From assembly GCA_964443005.1 (NCBI GenBank), contig CAYUBI010000022.1, positions 1 to 25,524 of the forward strand: a stretch of 25,524 bases of DNA. Direction: 5' to 3'. Source of the stretch: CAYUBI01 sp964443005. Its GTDB lineage: Bacteria > Margulisbacteria > Riflemargulisbacteria > GWF2-35-9 > CAYUBI01. The position numbers were made by a program, and so were the translations under genes. Positions 14,339 to 21,829 of this stretch are shown here, piece after piece (the first letter of the stretch is position 1; every line of letters starts with the position of its first letter). The notes beneath the pieces are model-generated. The model was not told the origin of the DNA and made no database searches. It saw nothing but the letters and a program-made list of their open reading frames with translations.

Positions 14339-15043
14339 TTACCTGGAAACAATTAAAATCACTCCCGATATGATAATAAGCACCCCACAAAAACGACGAA
14401 ACCAAATAATACCTTGTGATTTCGCCTCCCAATTTAGAATATTCTGCACCCAGTTTATAAAAGTCCCTGCAAAAATAATAACCAAAGCATGCCCCAGTGC
14501 ATAAACAAAAACTATCAAAACGGCATAAAATAAATGGGTTGTAGCAATCTGAAAAACAACAGCTAGAATTGGCATCATAAATCCAAAAGTACAGGGCCCC
14601 AGTGCAGCGCCAAATAACAGCCCCAAAAACAATGCCCCCCATAAACTTCCGGATTTAATTCTGGCTTTCCATACGGGTATCTCTGGGAAACGAATTAAAT
14701 CAAATAGGGAAAAACCAACTAAAATAAAAATACCGCCCGTTATTAAAATGGTTAGTCGTCCTACATCACCGAGCATCCGTCCCAATACCGAGGTAACAAT
14801 CCCCAAAATCAACAACGATAGTAATATACCCAGCGCAAACACTAATGACAGAACAAAAGCTCGTGAATGCTTCATTTTCCCCTTGCCATTGATATAGCCT
14901 ATAGCTAAAGGAATACTAGAAAGGTGGCAAGGGCTTAAAACAACGCTCAATATGCCCCAACAAAAAGCTGCAGTAACAACCAACAAAGGATTTAACTTTA
15001 ACATTGCCGTAAGCCACTTAAAAAGCGTTGCTAACAATTCCAT
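14339..15043 (-). CDS. CcdA-family transmembrane electron carrier
   Basis: This 234-aa protein has six or so hydrophobic segments and the two conserved cysteines of CcdA/DsbD-type proteins, in VVLSPCHLSSIPLAIGYI (around residue 38) and LGPCTFGFMMP (around 150). CcdA moves reducing equivalents from cytoplasmic thioredoxin across the inner membrane to a periplasmic thioredoxin-like partner. That partner is most likely the gene just upstream, whose stop overlaps this start as TAATG. It is the last gene of a four-gene operon with an ArsP-like permease, so a link to thiol-reactive metalloid handling is plausible. Cytochrome c maturation is the alternative, but no such genes are nearby. Confidence 0.85.
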   Translation of the reverse strand: MELLATLFKWLTAMLKLNPLLVVTAAFCWGILSVVLSPCHLSSIPLAIGYINGKGKMKHSRAFVLSLVFALGILLSLLILGIVTSVLGRMLGDVGRLTILITGGIFILVGFSLFDLIRFPEIPVWKARIKSGSLWGALFLGLLFGAALGPCTFGFMMPILAVVFQIATTHLFYAVLIVFVYALGHALVIIFAGTFINWVQNILNWEAKSQGIIWFRRFCGVLIIISGVILIVSR

Positions 15044-15504
15044 TACTTAAGACCTTTTATCTCAAGCACTTTTACGAGTTCTTCATAAGGATAAAAGCCT
15101 TCATGCCTAGCATATTCTTGCCCTTTTGAATCCAAAAAAACCTGAGTAGGAATTACTCTTATGTGATAGTCTTTTCCATAAGGCGCCCCTTCTTCAGTAC
15201 GAACATCGTAAAAAATAACCTTAACCTGTCCCGAAAAATTGTCTTCAACTTTTTTCATAACAGGGCGCATCATTTTACAAGGAATACAATTCACCGAACC
15301 TAACTCGATAAACGTTACTTTTGGCAAAGGCAATAATACGGCTTTAACTTCATTAGATACCGTTTTACCTACGCTATTAAATTTCCCATTAGCAGAAAAA
15401 ACAGGCAAACAAAACATCCAAACCAAAACTAGCAATATAAATTTGGAGACGACAAAATAATTGACCTTACTTTTTATTAAATTTTTCACTACTCTGTCAC
15501 ACAT
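15043..15504 (-). CDS. Periplasmic or membrane-anchored thioredoxin-like protein
   Basis: This protein is about 153 aa from ATG 15504. A hydrophobic stretch, KFILLVLVWMFCLPVFSANG, is a signal peptide or anchor. The thioredoxin fold follows: VTFIELGSVNCIPCKMMRPV with active site CIPC (around residue 75), VKVIFYDVRTEEG and the cis-proline region RVIPTQVFLDSKGQEYARHE. It is likely reduced by the adjacent CcdA protein. The frame can be opened further from a TTG at 15533, but ATG 15504 overlaps the upstream stop as TAATG, puts the signal nearer the N-terminus and is preferred. Confidence 0.82.
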   Translation of the reverse strand: MCDRVVKNLIKSKVNYFVVSKFILLVLVWMFCLPVFSANGKFNSVGKTVSNEVKAVLLPLPKVTFIELGSVNCIPCKMMRPVMKKVEDNFSGQVKVIFYDVRTEEGAPYGKDYHIRVIPTQVFLDSKGQEYARHEGFYPYEELVKVLEIKGLK

Positions 15505-15863
15505 TAACAACAGCCACCTGAACATCCACAACTTGAGGCCTTAGTTTCTTCATCTTTATCCGGCTTACAATTAATATCTCCATCATCTAGATCTGCACAA
15601 CATTTATGTACTGAATCTTCAGTCTTTATATTACTTTTTAGCAATTCAATAATTTCTTTCATACTAGGCAACCGGCCAGCGACTTTAACCTGGCCATCAA
15701 TGACCAGCGCCGGAGTGGACATCACTCCATAATTCATAATTTCTTGAAGATCCTCGACCTTAGCAATAACCGCGTCCATGCCTGTATCAGCAACTGCTTG
15801 GGTTACGAGAGCAGTTAACGTCTTACATTTGGGGCATCCAGTTCCTAAAATTTCTATTTTCAT
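15504..15863 (-). CDS. Small thioredoxin-fold protein with cysteine-rich tail
   Basis: This 119-aa protein has two parts. Residues 1-78 are a small thioredoxin/glutaredoxin-like domain of the TM0996/MTH895 group: MKIEILGTGCPKCKTLTALV with active site CPKC, then MSTPALVIDGQVKVAGRLPS. The C-terminal 40 residues are acidic and Cys-rich: HKCCADLDDGDINCK, then ASSCGCSGGCC, seven cysteines in all. The tail is not part of the usual domain and looks like a soft-metal or metalloid binding site. Domains of this type are often encoded beside ArsP/YraQ permeases, as here. AGGAGG precedes the start, and the permease gene ends ten bases upstream. Confidence 0.82.
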   Translation of the reverse strand: MKIEILGTGCPKCKTLTALVTQAVADTGMDAVIAKVEDLQEIMNYGVMSTPALVIDGQVKVAGRLPSMKEIIELLKSNIKTEDSVHKCCADLDDGDINCKPDKDEETKASSCGCSGGCC

Positions 15864-15872
15864 TTCTTCCTC

Positions 15873-16820
15873 CTATAAAATTAAATTAAATAAATATCCG
15901 GTAATCATAATGCCTACTGCAACCACACTAAAATAAATAATCAATAATTTAAGCTTCAACACTTTTCGCAGAATAATCGCTTCAGGAAGGGATAACGCAG
16001 TAACCGCCATCATAAACGCAAGAGCTGTGCCAATGGCCATTCCCTTATCTATTAGAACCTTCACAATGGGAATAACACCCGCAGCATTCGAGTAAAGAGG
16101 CACGCCAATAATAACGGCCAGCGGAACAGCAAAAAGATTATCTTTTCCTGCAATGTGAAGCAGCAAATCTGCAGGCGCGTAGCCATGCATAAAAGCACCA
16201 AAACCAATACCAATTAGTACATATATCCACACTTTATGAATAATTTCGATAACGTAATCTCTGGCATAAACAAGGCGCTGTGGCCAGGTTTGCTCTGGAA
16301 TATCGCTACTGTTTGATTTAATTTTATAAACATAACCTTCGACAAGGCTTTCAAGTTTCATGCGTCCAATCACAATTCCGCTTAAAATAGCAATAACTAG
16401 TCCGCTGCTAATATATAAAACCGCTATCTTCCAACCGAACAGGCCCCACAACATGATAAGCGCCACTTCATTAATCATGGGTGAAGCAACTAAAAACGAA
16501 AAAGTAACACCCAAAGGAACACCTGCTTCAACAAATCCAATAAAAAGTGGCACAGCGGAACACGAACAAAAAGGTGTTACAATACCCAAAAGTGCTGCTA
16601 GCACATTGCCCATTGTTTCAGGAACTTTGCCAAGGATGCGTTTCGTGCGTTCAGGCGGAAAGAAGCTGCGAATAATGGCAACAAAGAAAATGATGACCGC
16701 AAGCAAAAAGAAAATCTTACCCGTATCATAAATAAAGAAGTGAAGCGCTGCTGTTAAAGGGGATGTTGGTGCCAACCCCAGCCAATTATAAATTAATGTA
16801 TCAACAAAAATTTTCCACAT
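15873..16820 (-). CDS. ArsP/YraQ-family permease (DUF318)
   Basis: This 315-aa inner-membrane protein has about eight to ten hydrophobic helices. The family signature is TPFCSCSAVPLFIGFVEAGV (around residue 80), followed by PLGVTFSFLVASPMINEVAL. Later motifs are IIGVPLYSNAAGVIPIVKVL and MMAVTALSLPEAIILRKVL. Characterised members (ArsP) export trivalent organoarsenicals, and the conserved CSCSA cysteines fit thiol-reactive substrates. Others have no known substrate, and no ArsR or arsenic gene lies nearby. It is the first gene of the operon with two thioredoxin-fold proteins and CcdA. AAGGGGA precedes the start. Confidence 0.82.
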   Translation of the reverse strand: MWKIFVDTLIYNWLGLAPTSPLTAALHFFIYDTGKIFFLLAVIIFFVAIIRSFFPPERTKRILGKVPETMGNVLAALLGIVTPFCSCSAVPLFIGFVEAGVPLGVTFSFLVASPMINEVALIMLWGLFGWKIAVLYISSGLVIAILSGIVIGRMKLESLVEGYVYKIKSNSSDIPEQTWPQRLVYARDYVIEIIHKVWIYVLIGIGFGAFMHGYAPADLLLHIAGKDNLFAVPLAVIIGVPLYSNAAGVIPIVKVLIDKGMAIGTALAFMMAVTALSLPEAIILRKVLKLKLLIIYFSVVAVGIMITGYLFNLIL

Positions 16821-16832
16821 GATCGCATCCCC

Positions 16833-16861
16833 TTTATATTTTGGTTACAAAATCACAGCAA
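16833..16861 (-). promoter_or_regulatory. Promoter of the permease-thioredoxin-CcdA operon
   Basis: On the minus strand TTGCTG (16856-16861), a 17-base spacer, then TATAAA (16833-16838), 12 bases before the ribosome site and start. Confidence 0.5.
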
Positions 16862-16927
16862 ATCAAATATTAATACCTGACTTAAAAAATATTACTTGAT
16901 GGAATTTAATGAATCATCTCAGTCGTT

Positions 16928-16971
16928 GAAAAAGAAACAGAGCGCCATTGCATAACACAATAGCACTCTGT
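16928..16971 (-). terminator. Rho-independent terminator after the SWIB gene
   Basis: Minus strand ACAGAGTGCTATTG (16958-16971) pairs over 14 positions, two of them G-U, with CAATGGCGCTCTGT (16937-16950), followed by TTCTTTTTC. It lies 12 bases past the SWIB stop. Confidence 0.8.
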
Positions 16972-16982
16972 AAATAATAAAC

Positions 16983-17309
16983 TTACTCTACGTTAGCCCC
17001 TACAACAGAAGCTAATTGAAGCATATTGATTGTTTGGCCTACTTTAAGACCTGTAAAATCAGTCACTTTTCCGGTAGATTTGCTAGTAACTTTTGTAACT
17101 TTAAAAAGTTTCAAAAGTGTTTCATCAGCAACAATATATTTTCCAGCACCTTCAGCTTTGCCGTTTTCTGCTTTTGTTTGAAGCTTATTCGCCTTAATAT
17201 AATCCCATAATTTCTGAGTAATCGTTGATCTAGCTAATTCTCCTACACCACAAAATGCTGCCAATTCTGCTTTCAACTTAACGGGTTTACTTAATCCTGT
17301 ATCTGCCAT
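16983..17309 (-). CDS. Stand-alone SWIB/MDM2-domain protein
   Basis: This 108-aa protein is essentially one SWIB domain. LKAELAAFCGVGELARSTIT is followed by QKLWDYIKANKLQ, the core helix pair seen in SWIB proteins. ADETLLKLFKV follows and then a Lys/Thr-rich linker. The tail FTGLKVGQTINMLQLASVV resembles the C-terminus of the domain. SWIB is mainly eukaryotic (BAF60, MDM2); single-domain bacterial forms are known best in Chlamydiae, fused or alone, and occur sporadically elsewhere. A nucleoid or topoisomerase-linked role is suggested for those, unproven here. AGGAGG precedes ATG, and the gene has its own promoter and terminator, so it is monocistronic. Confidence 0.85.
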   Translation of the reverse strand: MADTGLSKPVKLKAELAAFCGVGELARSTITQKLWDYIKANKLQTKAENGKAEGAGKYIVADETLLKLFKVTKVTSKSTGKVTDFTGLKVGQTINMLQLASVVGANVE

Positions 17310-17342
17310 AGTCGGTTCCTCCTATTTTTTTAACTTAAATGA

Positions 17343-17373
17343 ATTATAGCATGAGAACTGAAACTTTGTTCAA
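17343..17373 (-). promoter_or_regulatory. Promoter of the SWIB gene
   Basis: Minus strand TTGAAC (17368-17373), a 19-base spacer, consensus TATAAT (17343-17348), 33 bases before ATG. The spacer is slightly long. Confidence 0.5.
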
Positions 17374-17519
17374 AAATTTCGAATAGCAATTTTTTAACTG
17401 ACTTCCCACATGATCAATATCTGTATAGCACCTTTATAATTGAACAATAGAAAGAGATATAATCTTGCCCCTTAATGAGCATTTTTGTGAATATGGCCTA
17501 GCTATGCTTTTAAAATTGA

Positions 17520-20500
17520 TTATTGTGCTATTTTTTGTGGACATAATTCAATGGCAATTTTAGTGCTCGAATCGTCTTTTCCACTACCAATATTATGTGC
17601 CTGTTGATTCGGATAATCATAAACAGCCATAAAATCATAAGTACCAGTATCTAAATTAAACATAGATTCAACGTTTAGCTGTTTTGCGATATCTACTAAA
17701 TCTAAAAACCTTCCAGGTTCTTTTAACACAAAAATACCATAACTTTTATCAGGAAAAGTTACTAACACTCGGCGATTAGCCAAATCGTTTTTGGCATTTT
17801 TATATAACATAGATTCCCCCTTGTAATACAACAAATGCCCTTGTACTGCACTTAATTTATGCTTTTCAATCAGCTGTAATAATTCATTAAAATCATCCAG
17901 ATTTTCAAATATTTTTAATTCCTTTTTCGAGTTTTCTTCAGGAATAAGATCCGATATTTTAAATGACCTTAAATTAAGGGGTATAATTTCACCTTTATCA
18001 TTAACAACAATTAGCCCTTCCCTCTCTGAAATATTGAAAGAAACCAACTCCCCATTCATAAATACAATATCAGTTGGTTTACCGTCATCTGTAGTGTAAG
18101 TTCCAGTTGTTTGCATTACCAACCCAGGGTAAAGAATTTCTGCCTGACTCCGTTGCACTGGTTTGCCAGGCTTTACCAAAACATGAGCTTTTGCCATTTT
18201 ACTGTTAACCTTAAAAAGTGTTCCCACAACATCCCCTTGATCATTAACCATATTTTGAATAGTAAAACCAGCACCTACCTGATAATCGGTAAACGGTTTA
18301 AATTCAACATGAGAAATACTAGGTTGTTGGTTGTCAAATTTTTGGCCGTTATTATTATATCGTTGAAATATTTCCGACAATCCTAAGGAAGCAGCATATT
18401 CTTCTAGTTTTGATTGTACTTTTTGGCTAACTCGTGTTAACCCATAACTAAAATTTCCCTTTTTAACATTATTCCAAAATTTCTGAATATCAGAAGGACG
18501 TTCTGAAAGAAAAATTTTATCTTTTTCTAAAACCTGTAAAAAATCATTCAACTCAACACTATTCATCTGCATTTCACTAGCCCAACCTTGGTGTGTCTGA
18601 TTAGTTTTTAATAAATGCTTAACAATTTGGTTTCCTAAAAATCGAGCAAAAAACTGATAAATCTTTCGCCTGTCTTTACTTATGAATGCTGTAGTATTAG
18701 TTAAACGCAAATAGATAGTTACAGACTCTTTTATATTGTGGCTCTCTATTTTAATGGAAACTAAATCTTTCAATTGATTAAATAAAAACCGATCGCCCTT
18801 TAATGGCTGATACTCATTAAAAATAACTCTTTCTAGTTCTAAAAGCAAAAAATTTGTAGAATTACTGTTTTTGACATCAAGAATATCAACAACACGTTTT
18901 AAAAGTATTGGATTTTTTCGTAAAAAATTTTGGATTTTTTTGCAATTTTCTTTTAAATCAGCAGTAACATTTTCTATATTTTCAATTGTTCCAAGATATC
19001 GGATATATTGATTAACGATATCAATACATTTTGCCTCATCTTGGCCAACAATAACATCAAGATTACGCAACAACACATTAAATTCGTTGTTAGCAATAAA
19101 CTCTGAATATAGACAATTCACTAAAACAGTGTCGTCCTTTTTTACTACCAGAATATAATTGAGTTGGAATTCTTTATTTGTTGAGTCCCTCAAAATTTCT
19201 TTTTCATACGGCTTTAAAAACTCAGTATTGTTTTTAATAAATTCATCTAATCTAATTTCTTGGATACCATTTATTCTTAAATTATCAACATTTTTATATT
19301 GAAACATAAGCATTTTAAAAAGATGCTCCTGTTTGGCAGCCTCAGGCAAGAAAGGACTTTGAATAAGGCTTTGTATCTGCAACAAAGGACAAAAAACAAG
19401 TAAAGACTCCTCAAATTCATCAAACGCGTCAAAACAACTCTTTATCTGATGAGGAAGTTTATTATAACAGTCGCGATAATTCCATTTCAACTTCAAGAAT
19501 CCAGGTTCAGATTCATAAAAAAATGTTTTTCTTAAAAAACCTAAATCTAAATCAAGCGGATCAAAAGCATTAATGCTCCGATTTACTTTAGATATATATG
19601 CACGTGCTAAATTTTCAAATTTTTCCACTTTAACTTGACCATACATCAAGGGAAGCACCTCATTAATATACCAATCCAAATCAGTTGGAAAAAGTATGTC
19701 AAGAATTCCAGTAAAAACGATTGATGTCTTTTTAATATTCTGTTTATAAACAGTTATAATCTTGTCTTGTTCGCTTTTTGGTAAGCGACGAAAAACATCA
19801 CCAGATTGGTCCGACATCAATTTGGTTGAGGGTAATATTATCATCAAAAAATTCGAAACAAATAGTTCAATTTTTTCTTTGATACGTGTATCTGTTTTGT
19901 TTTGGTCCAATAGTTTATGAAGAACAAAGAAAACAGAATTAACAATATCATCCCTTTTTACACGACTCTTCACCCATGACGAAATAGAACGATTCAAGTT
20001 AGAATAATTCGTTATAAGCCTTTCCATAACTAGGTTTATTATTTTTTCGTGTTGGCGTTTATTAAGAAACCCTTTGCTACCAAGATTCAAATAAAAAGTA
20101 AGCATATTAATCTCAAAAAGGTGACCATTGCACAATGATTCTTCCGTCTTAAAACAATCAATTTTATTAGACATCAAAGGAATTAATTCCTCATGGTAAT
20201 TCATCATTTTGTTGACTAATTCTTGGGCATAAGAATGTTGTTGCTTTCCAAGAGTAATAACGCATTTAGACAACGCAATGAGTGCCCATTTTCGTTGATG
20301 ATAGTTCGTATCATCATATGGAGTTGTACGCGTAGTTTTTTCACTTTTATTTACGACAATATTTTCAAGAAATTCAGTGATTTTGGAAATAGAGCTCTTT
20401 GGCAACGCACTGTTTCCAACAATATAACTTAACGCAATATAGGGCATGATTGCAGGTTCTGGATTATTAGCATCAATATGTGTCATCAGTGCAAGTTGCA

Positions 20501-21356
20501 ATTTCTCCAAAGAAGTTGCATTGTTCAAATGACTAGCAAGGTAAACCAAAGACTCGTCAAAACCAGAAACCTCTGAGCTTCTTAAAAAAGTTGCTAAAAA
20601 AGACCGCAATAATTCATCTTGTTTAACTAAATCATTTTCTTGCACAATTCGAATAGTATTCATCTTGTTAAACGCCCTAATCTGCGAAGGAAATCGCAAA
20701 GCAGGCAATAAATCAAATCGTGCAAATATTTCCTTTTTTGTTTGTGGAGATAATGAATTACCAATCACTATATTATGCAATTCATAAAGAATCTGCGTGC
20801 TAGATTCTTCTTCTTCCGCTGCATAATTTTTAAACAACAAATCAATTAAATCATTCTGTTCTTGTACTGAAACATCTTTCACCAAAACAAGTTGGGCAGC
20901 CCAACTAAACAAATCACTTCGCATGGAATAAAATCGCATATCACTCAACGCCTGAACAACAAACCTAACAGGATTCTCTTTATCAAAACTAAGCAATTTT
21001 ATGTTTTTGTTATCATTAATCAAGGCATTAAGATACTGATTACTCTCAATAATTTTTCCTAAATAATTTCCATATTCTTTTTTGTTGCCGTAAAGAGTAT
21101 CAATCCAATGCGAATCAGATTGAAGTATGATTGTAGCAAAATCCGGAGAGACTGCTTCAATCGCACTTGGAGGACGTCCATTAATCCCAGATGATTGAAA
21201 AAAATATTCCCATTCTTCCTGGCTATTTACACCATCAGCAGGTTCATTTTCAACAGCATCATATCCGCTTTTCGCCAATTTTTTTCCATCAATTTGAGGA
21301 ATATATTTTCCTGTAGTTTTAAAATAGTTCACAAGATTCTGATGATTTAATTGCAT
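17520..21356 (-). CDS. 1278-aa protein with degenerate phosphodiester-glycosidase-like C-terminus
   Basis: No signal peptide or membrane segment is visible. Residues 28-50 (YDAVENEPADGVNSQEEW) look like an EF-hand-type loop. Residues 90-1000 are predominantly helical with irregular, HEAT-like character and no motif I recognise. Residues 1071-1270 follow the NAGPA/phosphodiester glycosidase fold in order: TYTTDDGKPTDIVFMNGELV, LIVVNDKGEI, VQGHLLYYKG, RRVLVTFPDKSYGIFVL, LDLVDIAKQLNVESMF and NLDTGTY (1234-1240). In active family members the last motif is NLDGGGS; here the glycines and serine are lost, so catalysis is doubtful. The gene overlaps the 139-aa gene by ten bases. The helical part matches nothing I know, and the fusion with a NAGPA-like end is unusual. 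Confidence 0.6.
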   Translation of the reverse strand: MQLNHQNLVNYFKTTGKYIPQIDGKKLAKSGYDAVENEPADGVNSQEEWEYFFQSSGINGRPPSAIEAVSPDFATIILQSDSHWIDTLYGNKKEYGNYLGKIIESNQYLNALINDNKNIKLLSFDKENPVRFVVQALSDMRFYSMRSDLFSWAAQLVLVKDVSVQEQNDLIDLLFKNYAAEEEESSTQILYELHNIVIGNSLSPQTKKEIFARFDLLPALRFPSQIRAFNKMNTIRIVQENDLVKQDELLRSFLATFLRSSEVSGFDESLVYLASHLNNATSLEKLQLALMTHIDANNPEPAIMPYIALSYIVGNSALPKSSISKITEFLENIVVNKSEKTTRTTPYDDTNYHQRKWALIALSKCVITLGKQQHSYAQELVNKMMNYHEELIPLMSNKIDCFKTEESLCNGHLFEINMLTFYLNLGSKGFLNKRQHEKIINLVMERLITNYSNLNRSISSWVKSRVKRDDIVNSVFFVLHKLLDQNKTDTRIKEKIELFVSNFLMIILPSTKLMSDQSGDVFRRLPKSEQDKIITVYKQNIKKTSIVFTGILDILFPTDLDWYINEVLPLMYGQVKVEKFENLARAYISKVNRSINAFDPLDLDLGFLRKTFFYESEPGFLKLKWNYRDCYNKLPHQIKSCFDAFDEFEESLLVFCPLLQIQSLIQSPFLPEAAKQEHLFKMLMFQYKNVDNLRINGIQEIRLDEFIKNNTEFLKPYEKEILRDSTNKEFQLNYILVVKKDDTVLVNCLYSEFIANNEFNVLLRNLDVIVGQDEAKCIDIVNQYIRYLGTIENIENVTADLKENCKKIQNFLRKNPILLKRVVDILDVKNSNSTNFLLLELERVIFNEYQPLKGDRFLFNQLKDLVSIKIESHNIKESVTIYLRLTNTTAFISKDRRKIYQFFARFLGNQIVKHLLKTNQTHQGWASEMQMNSVELNDFLQVLEKDKIFLSERPSDIQKFWNNVKKGNFSYGLTRVSQKVQSKLEEYAASLGLSEIFQRYNNNGQKFDNQQPSISHVEFKPFTDYQVGAGFTIQNMVNDQGDVVGTLFKVNSKMAKAHVLVKPGKPVQRSQAEILYPGLVMQTTGTYTTDDGKPTDIVFMNGELVSFNISEREGLIVVNDKGEIIPLNLRSFKISDLIPEENSKKELKIFENLDDFNELLQLIEKHKLSAVQGHLLYYKGESMLYKNAKNDLANRRVLVTFPDKSYGIFVLKEPGRFLDLVDIAKQLNVESMFNLDTGTYDFMAVYDYPNQQAHNIGSGKDDSSTKIAIELCPQKIAQ

Positions 21357-21766
21357 GTTTTTAACCGAAATTGCATTCCTTTTACTGCAAGCGAGACGTC
21401 ATTATCGCCCACAAAACAAAAAATAAATTTAGTAATTATGCCAATATCCTGAGGCAAGGGAATTACGATATTTTTCCAAGTGTTTTTATCCAATGAACGC
21501 AACTTCAAACAATCGTCCACAGCATACGTCGGCGTCACATCCATATAGCCTATATAAAAATTAATCAAAAGTCTAGACCAGTATGTTTGGGGCTGTATGA
21601 TGCCACGCATATTAAATTCAAACGCATTTATCGCACTATAGCCGCCAACAAAAAGATTGCACCCAAAACCTACCTCAAGCCCAGTACCCGCATAGAACAA
21701 TTGATCTTGGCGTTTTGAAAGGACTTCAAGTCCTCGATCTGAAACAAAAACATTCCGAATAAGCAT
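21347..21766 (-). CDS. 139-aa protein of unknown function, partner of the 1278-aa protein
   Basis: The protein has no signal peptide and no clear membrane helix. The composition is beta-rich and aromatic: FYAGTGLEVGFGCNLFVGGY, YWSRLLINFYIGYMDVTP. The last third, TWKNIVIPLPQDIGIITKFI followed by FCFVGDNDVSLAVKGMQFRL, has the strand pattern of a jelly-roll or galactose-binding-like domain, but this is only a resemblance. GAAGG and GGAG lie upstream of ATG (21771-21780). It overlaps the 1278-aa gene by ten bases, implying coupled translation, and follows tex after 63 bases. I recognise no family. Confidence 0.55.
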   Translation of the reverse strand: MLIRNVFVSDRGLEVLSKRQDQLFYAGTGLEVGFGCNLFVGGYSAINAFEFNMRGIIQPQTYWSRLLINFYIGYMDVTPTYAVDDCLKLRSLDKNTWKNIVIPLPQDIGIITKFIFCFVGDNDVSLAVKGMQFRLKTCN

Positions 21767-21829
21767 TTAGCCTTCGCTCCTTTAAGCAAATAAGTTTTAT
21801 ATGAACAACTATGCCCTAAAAACAAAAGC

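Noticed and set aside
16573..16579. A second GTGTTAC half-site
   Set aside because: It is inside the permease gene and has no matching half-site at 13 or 14 bases.
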